Assembly (NCBI GenBank): GCA_903789595.1
Contig: CAIFEZ010000018.1
Coordinates: 1 to 39,327 of the forward strand
Length of the DNA: 39,327 nt
Direction: 5' to 3'
Source: an uncultured eubacterium 1-6
GTDB taxonomy: Bacteria; Bacillota; Clostridia; Lachnospirales; Lachnospiraceae
Part shown: in pieces, positions 8,236-19,408 of the stretch
Position numbering within the stretch: position 1 is the stretch's first letter
How the letters are laid out: every line of letters starts with the position of its first letter
The notes under the pieces: model-generated
Seen by the model: only the letters and a program-made list of their open reading frames with translations
What the model was told of the DNA's origin: nothing
Database searches by the model: none
Made by a program: the position numbers and the translations under genes

Positions 8236-8335
8236 ATGCTGAATGTGTAGGAACAATGGCAGGACCGGATGAACAGAGCGGAAGGGTTTTTTAATATTTT
8301 TTTAACGGAAGAAAAGCTATCGAGGGACAGTGGAG

Positions 8336-9397
8336 ATGGACATCAGAGAGATTTTGAAAAAGGGAGTGGAGATGCACGCGTCGGATATCTTCATCGTTGC
8401 CGGCGCGACTCTCACGATACGAAAAGACGGTGAGATAGAGAGTGTCTCGGAGACAAAGTTAACAGCGGATGATACAAAGCAGCTGCTCATCGGAATCTAT
8501 GAGCTGGCGGAGAACCGGGATCGGACGCCGCTGAAAAGAGATGGGGATGATGATTTTTCCTTCCATATCGCGGGGCTTTCCCGGTTCCGGGTGAGCGCGT
8601 ATAAGCAGAGAGGGTCCTATTCGGCGGTTATCCGTATCGTGGCCTTTGAGCTGCCGGATCCGTCGAAGCTCGGGATACCGGAGAGTGTGATCCGCACAGG
8701 CGCGCAGAGACGTGGCATGGTGCTGGTCACAGGCCCTGCGGGGAGCGGCAAGACGACGACGCTCGCCTGTATCATTGATGCCATCAACGCGCAGAGAAAC
8801 GCTCATATCATTACGCTGGAGGATCCGATCGAATATCTGCACAGGCACCAGAGGAGTATTGTGAGCCAGAGAGAGATCCGATCGGATTCCAACAGCTATC
8901 TGACGGCGCTTCGCGCATCGCTCCGGCAGAGCCCCGACGTCATTCTGCTCGGCGAGATGCGGGATTATGAGACCATCTCTGTGGCAATGACTGCGGCAGA
9001 GACCGGACACCTTATTTTTTCTACGCTTCATACAATGGGTGCGGCCAATACCATCAACCGGATCATCGATGTTTTTCCGGCGAATCAGCAGCGGCAGATC
9101 GCGGTTCAGCTGTCCACCGTTTTGATGACCGTCATTTCACAGCAGCTGGTTCCATCTGTGGATGGAGGCAGAATCCCGGCCTTTGAGATCATGACGGTCA
9201 ATCCCGCCATTCGGAATATGATCCGCGACAGCAAGATCTATCAGATCAACGGTGTCATTTACGGATCCGCGACGGAGGAGATGGTATCAATGGACAACAG
9301 CCTTTTTTCTCTGTATGAGGCGGGAAAAATCACAAGGGAGACGGCGCTGGAGTATGCGACAAATTCGGAAATGCTTGAACGGCGGCTAAAGGGATAA
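8336..9397 (+). CDS. PilT-type secretion ATPase
   Basis: 353 aa from ATG 8336 (GAGGG 9 bp upstream); a GTG at 8330 would add two residues. Walker A GPAGSGKTTT (about 133-142), Asp box TLEDPIEYL, Walker B LLGEMRDYE (204-212) and His box TGHLIFSTLHT are all intact. The N-terminus DIREILKKGVEMHASDIFI and the C-terminal end typical of PilT (MDNSLFSLYEAGKITRETAL) place it with PilT, the retraction-type ATPase, rather than PilB/GspE, and the GspE zinc motif is missing. It is the only ATPase in the operon, so it may drive assembly here. A stretch of T residues (8287-8304) lies just upstream. Confidence 0.92.
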   Translation: MDIREILKKGVEMHASDIFIVAGATLTIRKDGEIESVSETKLTADDTKQLLIGIYELAENRDRTPLKRDGDDDFSFHIAGLSRFRVSAYKQRGSYSAVIRIVAFELPDPSKLGIPESVIRTGAQRRGMVLVTGPAGSGKTTTLACIIDAINAQRNAHIITLEDPIEYLHRHQRSIVSQREIRSDSNSYLTALRASLRQSPDVILLGEMRDYETISVAMTAAETGHLIFSTLHTMGAANTINRIIDVFPANQQRQIAVQLSTVLMTVISQQLVPSVDGGRIPAFEIMTVNPAIRNMIRDSKIYQINGVIYGSATEEMVSMDNSLFSLYEAGKITRETALEYATNSEMLERRLKG

Positions 9398-9522
9398 GGA
9401 CCTCGGCTTCAGGGCAAAACATTGCGGATGTGTAGATATGAAAATGCGCAGCGAACCACTTGAAAAGTGTTCCATAAATCGCATGAGAGGTGCACCACGA
9501 TAAGATAAGGTATAATTGTAAT

Positions 9523-9550
9523 TTGACATTTCTCCGGTTTGCAGTATAAT
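9523..9550 (+). promoter_or_regulatory. Promoter of the His-rich GTPase gene
   Basis: TTGACA (9523-9528) and TATAAT (9545-9550), both perfect consensus, with a 16-bp spacer. It should give strong transcription of the gene at 9632. Confidence 0.8.
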
Positions 9551-9588
9551 GATAGGGCTACGCAATAGAATAGTACACAACCTAATTG

Positions 9589-9607
9589 GCCGCTGACAGC
9601 GGCTTTT
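9589..9607 (+). promoter_or_regulatory. Leader hairpin, possible attenuator
   Basis: GCCGCTG-A-CAGCGGC (9589-9603) is a perfect inverted repeat followed by TTTT, between the promoter and the start codon at 9632. As RNA it forms a short GC stem with U residues, similar to an intrinsic terminator, so it could attenuate the G3E GTPase gene. No ligand-binding fold is visible. Confidence 0.5.
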
Positions 9608-9631
9608 CACAGAACAGGAGAGTGATTTCAT

Positions 9632-10804
9632 ATGGCAAAAATAGATATTATTTCAGGTTTTCTGGGTGCAGGCAAGACCACGCTGATCAAGAAGCTTCTT
9701 GCGGATGCCCTGAAGGGACAGCAGGTAGTGCTGATCGAGAATGAATTCGGCGAGATCGGAATTGACGGCGGTTTCCTGAAGGATGCGGGCATCGAGATCA
9801 AGGAGATGAACTCTGGATGCATCTGCTGCTCTCTGGTCGGTGATTTCGGCGTTGCGCTGAAGGAGGTCGTTGACAAGTATCATCCGGATCGTGTGATCAT
9901 TGAGCCGTCCGGTGTCGGGAAGCTGTCTGATGTCATCCGTGCGGTTGAGAAGAATGCCGGTGCTGCGGATCTTGAGCTGAACAGTGCGACGACGGTTGTC
10001 GATGTCACAAAGGCAAAGATGTATCTGAAGAACTTCGGGGAGTTCTTTAAGAATCAGGTCGAGGCTGCCGGAATGATCATCCTGAGCCGCATGGATACGC
10101 CGAAGGCCACGGACGCGAAGGTCGAGGAGGCTCTGGCGCTGATCCGTGAGCTGAATCCGAAGGCGACGGTGATCACCACGCCGGTGGAGCAGCTCAGCGG
10201 CAAAAAGGTTCTGGATACGATGGAGGGCGTGAAGATCGACCTGTCCCTCGTTGAAGATGAGGACGACGAGGACGAGCATGAGCATCATCACCATCATGAC
10301 GGCGAGGATGCGCACCATCATCACGATCATGACGAAGACGAACATGAGCACCACCATCACGATCATGACGAGGACGAACATGAACACCATCATTATGATC
10401 ACGATGACCATGATGAGGACGAGCATGATCACTGCTGCCACCACCATGATCACGATGAGGATGGACATGAGCATCACCATGATCATGACCACTGCAGCTG
10501 CGGACATCATCACCATCACCATGACGCGGACGAGGTGTTCACAAGCTGGGGGCAGGAAACGATCCGGAAGTACACCCGCGACGAGATCAGCAGCATCCTG
10601 AAGGCACTGTCCGAGTACAATACCTATGGCACGATTCTCCGTGCAAAGGGAATGGTCGAAGGAACCGACGGCAAGTGGATCTACTTCGACATGGTTCCGG
10701 AAGAGGCGGATGTCCGCGAGGGCGCGCCGGAGTATACCGGACGTCTGTGCGTCATCGGGTCCGAGCTGAAGGAAGATAAGCTGAAGGAACTGTTCAAGCT
10801 GTAA
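9632..10804 (+). CDS. G3E (CobW/COG0523) GTPase with His-rich metal-binding loop
   Basis: 390 aa; AGGAGAG about 8 bp before the ATG. Walker A GFLGAGKTT (9-17), the ENEFGEIGID segment, the family metal motif SGCICCSL (Cys63, Cys65, Cys66) and the IIEPSGVG switch are clear. The guanine motif reads SRMD instead of NKxD. A region of about 100 residues (roughly 208-305) is almost entirely His, Asp and Glu with two Cys motifs, and a CobW_C-like domain follows (FTSWGQETIRKYTRDEI to the end). Known for the family: GTP-driven metal insertion or storage. Zinc or nickel is plausible; the actual metal and client are not visible. Confidence 0.9.
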   Translation: MAKIDIISGFLGAGKTTLIKKLLADALKGQQVVLIENEFGEIGIDGGFLKDAGIEIKEMNSGCICCSLVGDFGVALKEVVDKYHPDRVIIEPSGVGKLSDVIRAVEKNAGAADLELNSATTVVDVTKAKMYLKNFGEFFKNQVEAAGMIILSRMDTPKATDAKVEEALALIRELNPKATVITTPVEQLSGKKVLDTMEGVKIDLSLVEDEDDEDEHEHHHHHDGEDAHHHHDHDEDEHEHHHHDHDEDEHEHHHYDHDDHDEDEHDHCCHHHDHDEDGHEHHHDHDHCSCGHHHHHHDADEVFTSWGQETIRKYTRDEISSILKALSEYNTYGTILRAKGMVEGTDGKWIYFDMVPEEADVREGAPEYTGRLCVIGSELKEDKLKELFKL

Positions 10805-10834
10805 TAAGATCTGCCGCAGAGCTTCGCGATATTT

Positions 10835-10935
10835 TGCTGTTCACGCGCCGCTAAAACGGCAAAGATTTCACAGCCGGTTTGCGAAGGACAACAGGACTGT
10901 AAATCCTTGCCGTATAGAGCTGGGCGTAAACAGCA
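10835..10935 (+). other. Structured intergenic element between the two GTPase genes
   Basis: TGCTGTTCACGC (10835-10846) pairs with GCGTAAACAGCA (10924-10935), 11 of 12 positions. Inside lies a GCCG/CGGC hairpin (10847-10860) and the core CTGTAAATCCTTGCC (10897-10911), which recurs in two other spacers (16611-16680 and 26982-26996). It could be a folded RNA or a short dispersed repeat. The spacer has no coding potential that I can support. Confidence 0.5.
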
Positions 10936-11021
10936 GCTGCGGATAAGAGCAGTTAGATATAAAATTGCCGCAGATATAGTGACAAAAATAAAAAACACAG
11001 AAAATATAGAAAGTACAGAGT

Positions 11022-11978
11022 ATGGACGAGAATGAAATTGAAGTTCCGATTTATCTGATCACGGGATTTCTGGAAAGCGGAAAAACCTCCTTCCTGAATT
11101 TTACGATTGCGCAGGATTATTTCCAGATCGACGGGCCGACCCTTCTGATTAATACAGAAGAGGGTGAAGAGGAGTACGATGAAAAGGAACTGCTGAAGTA
11201 CAATACGGTGATCGAGACGATCGATGAGCAGGAGCAGTTCAGCTACGAGACGCTTCGGGCGTTTCAGAGAAAATACAGTCCGGAGCGGGTGATCCTTGAG
11301 TTTAATCCGCTCTGGAGCGTGGACAAGCTGTGGAAGATGAGATTCCCGAGGGGCTGGGGCATCGTGCAGCAGATCGTGACGGTGGATGCGTCCACCTTCC
11401 AGGTCTATCAGACAAACATGAAGTCTCTGTTCGCGGAGATGAGCCGGCAGGCGGACATGGTGCTGTTCAACCGCTGCACGAAGGACATGCCGCTCTCCAA
11501 TTTCCGCCGGAGCTTCAAGGTTGTGAATCCGGGCTGTGACGTACAGTTCCTGGATGTGGACGGCCAGCCGGTGGATATTTTCGAGGATTCGGTTCCCTAT
11601 GATCTGGATCAGGATATTATCGATATCGATGATGTGGACTACGGAATCTTCTTCGTGGATCTCCAGGACAACCCGGACCGCTACAAGGGCAAAAAAGTGC
11701 GCTTCAAGGGCATGGTGCTGAAGAGCCGGGAAGCCGGCGCGGACTTCTTCATGCCGGCGCGCACAGCGATGACCTGCTGCGCGGCCGATATGCAGTATAT
11801 CGGCTATCTGTGCCACAGCAAGAATGCCGCAAAGCTGACCGAGGGAAGCTGGGTGCAGCTGACGGCGAGGGTCGATTATAAGTTCGTCCCCATGGCGCAG
11901 GAGGAGGAGCCTGTCTTCCAGGCAATCACAATCAAGGCCGCGGAGCCGCCGGCAGTAGAGACGGTGTATTTCAATTAA
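11022..11978 (+). CDS. G3E GTPase-like protein with YcgQ/DUF1980-like C-terminus
   Basis: 318 aa. Residues 10-24 hold a Walker A, TGFLESGKTSF, and the layout to about residue 200 follows G3E GTPases (LLINTEEGEEEYDEKELL, then ILEFNPLW, then VLFNRCTKD as the guanine motif). The CxCC metal motif of the neighbour is missing. From about 205 to the end the sequence changes: DYGIFFVDLQDNPDRYKGKK and the ARTAMTCCAADMQYIGYLC stretch resemble the C-terminal domain of YcgQ/TIGR03943 proteins, partners of the YcgR permease. A GTPase fused to this domain would be a metallochaperone linked to transport, but this is inference. No clear Shine-Dalgarno sequence is visible before the ATG. Likely cotranscribed with the His-rich GTPase. 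Confidence 0.7.
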   Translation: MDENEIEVPIYLITGFLESGKTSFLNFTIAQDYFQIDGPTLLINTEEGEEEYDEKELLKYNTVIETIDEQEQFSYETLRAFQRKYSPERVILEFNPLWSVDKLWKMRFPRGWGIVQQIVTVDASTFQVYQTNMKSLFAEMSRQADMVLFNRCTKDMPLSNFRRSFKVVNPGCDVQFLDVDGQPVDIFEDSVPYDLDQDIIDIDDVDYGIFFVDLQDNPDRYKGKKVRFKGMVLKSREAGADFFMPARTAMTCCAADMQYIGYLCHSKNAAKLTEGSWVQLTARVDYKFVPMAQEEEPVFQAITIKAAEPPAVETVYFN

Positions 11979-12130
11979 GGTCTCAGAGCCGCTGGCAGCA
12001 GAGACAGTGTATTTCAATTAAGGTCTCAGAGCCGCCGGCAGCAGAGACGGTGTATTTCAATTAAGGTCTCAGAGCCGCCGGCAGCAGAGACAGTGCGCTT
12101 CAGCGAATCGCGTGGAGCCGCCGGCAGTTG
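11943..12130. repeat. 43-bp tandem array that copies the end of the GTPase gene
   Basis: GAGCCGCCGGCAG recurs at 11943, 11986, 12029, 12072 and 12115, an exact 43-bp period. The first unit is the real 3' end of the coding sequence, with the last codons and TAA stop; the next two repeat these codons and the stop almost unchanged, the fourth is altered after GAGACAGTG and the fifth is diverged. Confidence 0.92.
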
Positions 12131-12209
12131 AGATCGTGCATTGGTTTATTTCAAGTGAGTTACATCGCAGTTGCATCGGATTGACGATCCGGTGTAACAG
12201 GAACAGGAT

Positions 12210-12264
12210 ACAGACATGAACCGGGGACCCGCCTATGGCGGGCTGCCGGCTGTGTCTGTTTTTT
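12210..12264 (+). terminator. Intrinsic terminator after GTPase genes
   Basis: ACAGACA (12210-12216) pairs with TGTCTGT (12253-12259), enclosing CCGG/CCGG and CCCGCC (12228-12233) with GGCGGG (12237-12242), followed by six T. A strong Rho-independent terminator. Another small hairpin (CATCGGAT/ATCCGGTG) lies just before it. Confidence 0.85.
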
Positions 12265-12374
12265 CGCGATTTTTAACGATTTATCACATTGAGAGAACCG
12301 CAGGTTCTCGGGAAGGAATATTTTTTGGCAAAAATCGGCTGAGGCCGCGTTTCCGTCTGACTGAGAAACAGAGA

Positions 12375-12440
12375 GTTAAGAAACAGGGCGTTAAGAAACA
12401 GGGTGTTAAGAAACAGGGCGTTAAGAAACAGGGAGTTAGA
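12375..12440. repeat. 15-bp tandem array before pth
   Basis: GTTAAGAAACAGGGC repeats at 12375, 12390, 12405 and 12420, with a partial fifth copy (GTTAGA) at 12435. The last copy supplies the GGGAG ribosome binding site of pth, so the site itself is part of the repeat unit. Confidence 0.92.
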
Positions 12441-12441
12441 T

Positions 12442-13029
12442 ATGTATCTGATAGCAGGACTGGGAAATCCGGGAAGAAAATACGACGGCACGAAGCACAA
12501 CATGGGCTTCGACGTCATCACAGAGCTGGCGGACCGTTATCATGTGCCTTCCTCAGGCCTTTCGATGAAGGCGATGTACGGGAAGGCAGTGATCGGCGGA
12601 GAAAAGGCGATCCTGATCAAGCCGCTCACCTATATGAATCTGTCCGGCGAGGCGATTCAGGAGTATGTTCATTATTATAAGATCGACCCGGAGACGCAGC
12701 TGGTCGTCGTGTATGACGACATCGATCTGGAACCCGGTCAGCTTCGGATCCGGAAGAAGGGAAGCGCCGGGGGACATAACGGCATGAAAAACATCATCCA
12801 GTGCCTCGGAACCGACCGCTTCGCGAGAATCCGCGTGGGAATCGGCGCAAAACCGGAGCACTGGGATCTGGCGGACTACGTGCTGGCTCCGTTTCCGGGA
12901 GATGTGAGGGAGACGATCGACGCGTCGATCCGGGACGCCGCGGACGCGGTCGAGATGATTCTGCAGGGCGAGATTGACGCGGCGATGGGGAAGTATAACC
13001 AGAGCCGGAAGAAGACGGAGCAGGCGTAG
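12442..13029 (+). CDS. pth: Peptidyl-tRNA hydrolase
   Basis: 195 aa, the typical length. The start at 12442 follows from the conserved N-terminus MYLIAGLGNPG and the GGGAG 9 bp upstream; longer open frames upstream run through the tandem array and are not real. Family residues are present: Asn in GLGNPG, the catalytic His in KHNMGFDV, Asp in VVYDDIDLEPG and the GSAGGHNGMKNI motif. It releases tRNA from peptidyl-tRNA that drops off the ribosome. Followed about 100 bp later by mfd, the common pth-mfd order in Firmicutes. Confidence 0.97.
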   Translation: MYLIAGLGNPGRKYDGTKHNMGFDVITELADRYHVPSSGLSMKAMYGKAVIGGEKAILIKPLTYMNLSGEAIQEYVHYYKIDPETQLVVVYDDIDLEPGQLRIRKKGSAGGHNGMKNIIQCLGTDRFARIRVGIGAKPEHWDLADYVLAPFPGDVRETIDASIRDAADAVEMILQGEIDAAMGKYNQSRKKTEQA

Positions 13030-13043
13030 AAGCTCACGGCATC

Positions 13044-13111
13044 ATCCGGGCCGACATTGGTCTGAGAAAGCGGGCGTTGGCATATCCGGGCCGACATTGG
13101 CCTGAGGAACA
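13044..13111. repeat. 40-bp duplication between pth and mfd
   Basis: ATCCGGGCCGACATTGG plus the following CTGAG occurs twice, 40 bp apart (about 13044 and 13084), with a partial piece (GGGCGTTGG) between. It fills most of the pth-mfd spacer. Confidence 0.75.
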
Positions 13112-13131
13112 GAAGAAAGAGAAAAAACAGT

Positions 13132-16575
<3,444 letters not shown>

Positions 16576-16585
16576 AACGTAAAAC

Positions 16586-16691
16586 GTTACTGTTCAAGGG
16601 ATATCTGAAGGGCAGGGATTTACGGATAAAACTTTGAACAGCCAGTAATGCTCAGACAAAGGTACTGTGAAATTCTTGCCTGAGCAGTAAC
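16586..16691 (+). other. Three-way-junction-like inverted repeat element after mfd
   Basis: An outer stem GTTAC (16586-16590) with GTAAC (16687-16691), extendable by ACG/CGT around one bulge, encloses two arms: CTGTTCAA (16590-16597) with TTGAACAG (16634-16641), and TGCTCAG (16649-16655) with CTGAGCA (16680-16686). Each arm contains a copy of the core seen elsewhere (GGCAGGGATTTACG at 16611-16624, inverted, and TGTGAAATTCTTGCC at 16666-16680). It may be a structured RNA, a terminator-like 3' end of mfd, or a small dispersed repeat. The spacer 16576-16886 otherwise holds only the foldase promoter. Confidence 0.6.
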
Positions 16692-16730
16692 CGTGATACG
16701 AATGGCAGTTGTGAAATGTGTAATTTCAAG

Positions 16731-16759
16731 TTGCCCTGTCCCGGCATTGAGTATATAAT
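16731..16759 (+). promoter_or_regulatory. Promoter of the foldase lipoprotein gene
   Basis: TTGCCC (16731-16736) and TATAAT (16754-16759) with a 17-bp spacer. A leader of about 120 nt follows, with a weak GTGCC/GGCAC hairpin near 16771. Confidence 0.65.
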
Positions 16760-16886
16760 TTAAACATTGGTGCCGGGAAAGACGGGCACTGGAGTAGGGC
16801 TGCTTTTAGCATCAGACGTGAATTCCCTGCCTTATGAGTGATGTGTAAAAGCTTCGATTAGAATGAATGATTCGGAGGAATCGGTA

Positions 16887-18116
16887 ATGAAGAAGTTTAA
16901 GAAGGCGTCTCTGTGCGGAGTCCTGGCGATGGCCATGATGGTCTCTGTATTTGCGGGATGCGGAAAAGTTGACGGTACGAAGACTGCCCTGGCAGTTGGC
17001 GATGAGAATGTCAGCCTTGGTACGGCGGCGTTTTTCCTGAGATATCAGCAGGCTACAACGACCTATATGCTGAAGCAGTACGGATTGTCTTCCGGCACGT
17101 TCTGGAGCAATCAGTACACGGCGGCTACGAGCTCTCAGGATGCCATGACCTACGGAGACAACCTCAAGAGCTCCGTGAAGGACACGATTGTGCAGGATGT
17201 TCTTCTGCGCGCGCACGCTTCGGACTACAGCGTAACCATCCCGGATGAGCTGGCGACGCAGATCGCGGACGCGGCGAAGACGACTTATGAGAAGAACCAG
17301 AAAAAGCTGGATAAGATCGGTGTTTCTGAGGACAACATCAAGGAGGTTCTGGAGCTTCAGACCTACCAGCAGCTGATGTTTGATCCGATGACCGCGGATA
17401 CGGACACAAACGTTACGGATGATGAGGCGAAGCAGTCCAGCATCACCTATGCGCGGATTGCGCTGACCAAGACCGACAGCAGCACCGGAACGACGACGGA
17501 CGCTACGGATGACGAGAAGGCCACCTACAAGAAGGAGCTGGAAGAGCTTCTGACGCAGGTGAAAGACAGCGGCGACGTCGCGAATGCCGACATGAAGACG
17601 ATGGCGAGCAACCTGGACAGCACGAATATCGCCTACACCACCTATTCCTACGGCGCGGACGACACGGTAATGCCGAGTGCGGTCATCGACGCGGCAAAAA
17701 GCCTCTCTGACGGCGAGATCTATGACGGCGTGATCGACACCGGGGATTACTATTATCTGGTGAGAATGGACAAGACCTTTGATCAGGATGCGACCGAGAC
17801 CAAGAAGCAGAGCATCGTGTCAGAGAGAAAACAGACCAACTACAACAACAAGGTTCAGGAGTGGAAGGACGCCGTTCAGGTCGTTGAGGAGAGCCCGTGG
17901 AAGAAGCTTGAGGTGAACGATACCGACGCTTACACCGAGCTTGTAGCTTCTTCATCGTCCTCATCTACCTCTGTATCGGGAAGCTCCGTAACGTCATCAT
18001 CCGCGGCAGGCACAAGCGGCTCCGTAACGTCATCATCCGCGGCAGGTGCAAGCAGCTCCGCATCTTCATCGTCTGCAGCTTCGAGCAGCTCCGTGACGTC
18101 ATCGTCTGCACAGTAA
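16887..18116 (+). CDS. SurA/PrsA-like peptidylprolyl isomerase lipoprotein
   Basis: 409 aa from ATG 16887, chosen because GGAGG lies 9 bp upstream and the signal MKKFKKASL starts there; an upstream in-frame ATG at 16863 lacks a site. Lipobox VFAGC with Cys25. Residues about 35-180 resemble the SurA N-terminal chaperone fold, and 180-310 (YARIALTKTD, then DGVIDTGDYYYLVRMD) resemble a PPIC-type rotamase. The last 60 residues are almost only Ser, Ala, Thr, Val and Gly, with the unit SSVTSSSAAG repeated, a likely flexible tail. Known role of the family: folding of exported proteins outside the membrane. Confidence 0.82.
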   Translation: MKKFKKASLCGVLAMAMMVSVFAGCGKVDGTKTALAVGDENVSLGTAAFFLRYQQATTTYMLKQYGLSSGTFWSNQYTAATSSQDAMTYGDNLKSSVKDTIVQDVLLRAHASDYSVTIPDELATQIADAAKTTYEKNQKKLDKIGVSEDNIKEVLELQTYQQLMFDPMTADTDTNVTDDEAKQSSITYARIALTKTDSSTGTTTDATDDEKATYKKELEELLTQVKDSGDVANADMKTMASNLDSTNIAYTTYSYGADDTVMPSAVIDAAKSLSDGEIYDGVIDTGDYYYLVRMDKTFDQDATETKKQSIVSERKQTNYNNKVQEWKDAVQVVEESPWKKLEVNDTDAYTELVASSSSSSTSVSGSSVTSSSAAGTSGSVTSSSAAGASSSASSSSAASSSSVTSSSAQ

Positions 18117-18309
18117 CGCTCATATCCGGAAGAATCTGTAAATTCATCGATGCATGTATACCGTAGAGCATATATACATTGGTGCGGGTGTATCATCCGG
18201 CAGATACAGGGCAGCGTGCGTATGACATATGGCAGCGGGCAGACATTGCTCAGTGTGAGCGCATACCACATGATGACAGGAATGTGCGGAGAGAAAGGAA
18301 CAGACAGGA

Positions 18310-19278
18310 TTGTATAACGATTTATTCTCAATCGGACCGGTTACCGTACACACCTACGGGCTGATGATCGGAATCGGCATCATCTGCGCGTATTTTCTCG
18401 CAGAGCACAGAGCAAGGCAGAAGGGCATGACCGAGCGGGAAAAGGACAAGATCTTCGGCCTGGTCATTGCCTGTGTGGTCTTCGGATTTCTGTGTTCGAA
18501 GATTCTGTATATCATTACAATTATCCCGGAGCTTGCGGCCGGAACGCTGACCCTCGGCGACGCGGTATCGAACGGATGGGTAATCTTCGGAGGACTGCTG
18601 GGCGGTCTTCTCGGCGGCATTCTCTACTGTAAATGGCAAAGGCTGAATGTCTGGCTGTATTTCGACGTGGCGTTTCCGGCGGTTGCTCTTGCGCAGGGAT
18701 TCGGACGGATCGGCTGTTTTTTCGCGGGATGCTGCTACGGCGTAGAAACGGACGGACCGATCTACCTGGAGTTTACGCATTCGAATTACGCGCCGAACGG
18801 CGTGCATCTGGTGCCGACCGAGCTGATTATGAGTGCGGGTGATTTCCTGCTCTTCGCTTTTCTGGTCTTATACGACAAAAAGTGGAAGAAGAAGGAGGGC
18901 GAGCTTGCCGGATGGTATCTGACGCTCTACAGCATCGGACGTTTCATCGTGGAGTTCTGGAGAGGCGACCTGATCCGCGGACAGGTCGGGCCTCTATCCA
19001 CCTCGCAGTTCATTGGATTGTTCACGGTGGCGGCGGGAATCCTGATCCTGCTCTATCTCCGAAGACATGATCCCGGAGCGGCCTTCCGCGCGAAAGCACT
19101 GAATGCCGAGAATGCGGAAGCAGCGCAGAACCCGGAGGAAACGGAGAATGCGGAAGCAGCGCAGAACTCGGAGGAGACGGAGAATGCGGAAGCAGCGCAG
19201 AACCCGGAGGAAACGGAGAATGCGAAAGCTGCGCAGAACCCGGAGGAAACAGGGATGACAGAGCAGCAGGAGAGCTGA
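18310..19278 (+). CDS. lgt: Prolipoprotein diacylglyceryl transferase
   Basis: 322 aa, TTG start at 18310 supported by AAAGGA upstream and by the conserved beginning LFSIGPVTVHTYGLMIGIG, which lies before the first ATG. Several membrane helices and the Lgt signature GRIGCFFAGCCYG followed by a YLEF segment are visible. The enzyme adds diacylglycerol to the lipobox Cys of lipoproteins such as those at 3793, 16887 and 23161. Unusual is the C-terminal extension from about residue 264: four 12-residue units (ENAEAAQNPEET) coded by a 36-bp tandem array, not needed for catalysis in the family. Confidence 0.95.
   Translation: MYNDLFSIGPVTVHTYGLMIGIGIICAYFLAEHRARQKGMTEREKDKIFGLVIACVVFGFLCSKILYIITIIPELAAGTLTLGDAVSNGWVIFGGLLGGLLGGILYCKWQRLNVWLYFDVAFPAVALAQGFGRIGCFFAGCCYGVETDGPIYLEFTHSNYAPNGVHLVPTELIMSAGDFLLFAFLVLYDKKWKKKEGELAGWYLTLYSIGRFIVEFWRGDLIRGQVGPLSTSQFIGLFTVAAGILILLYLRRHDPGAAFRAKALNAENAEAAQNPEETENAEAAQNSEETENAEAAQNPEETENAKAAQNPEETGMTEQQES
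19104..19255. repeat. 36-bp in-frame tandem array in lgt
   Basis: Four near-identical 36-bp units encode ENAEAAQNPEET (variants with S or K). The array makes an acidic, probably cytoplasmic tail. Confidence 0.9.
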
Positions 19279-19316
19279 GGCTGTGTCAGGAAACAGAAAA
19301 TGGAGAAGAAAAGACA

Positions 19317-19347
19317 CAGCCGGAAATAAGTCGGCTGGGCCTTTTTT
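19317..19347 (+). terminator. Intrinsic terminator of lgt
   Basis: CAGCCG (19317-19322) pairs with CGGCTG (19332-19337), followed by GGCC and six T. An alternative pairing exists between GGCTGTGTC (19279-19287) and GACACAGCC (19313-19321), which would exclude the terminator stem. Confidence 0.8.
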
Positions 19348-19408
19348 AAAAGCGTGTCATACAGGTACCATGCCGGTCAGCAGGTTTCACGTTTAGAAAG
19401 GGAATACG

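Noticed and set aside
9653-10522. Minus-strand frame of 289 codons rich in Met and Val
   Set aside because: It is the shadow of the His-rich region of the G3E GTPase (CAT/CAC read backwards) and has no ribosome binding site.
12150-12270. Structured stretch considered as a small RNA or riboswitch
   Set aside because: The stems with six T residues are explained by an intrinsic terminator; no known riboswitch core was seen.
12216-12680. Plus-strand frame across the terminator, 15-bp array and pth
   Set aside because: It reads through a terminator and a tandem array and ends in another frame of pth; no site.
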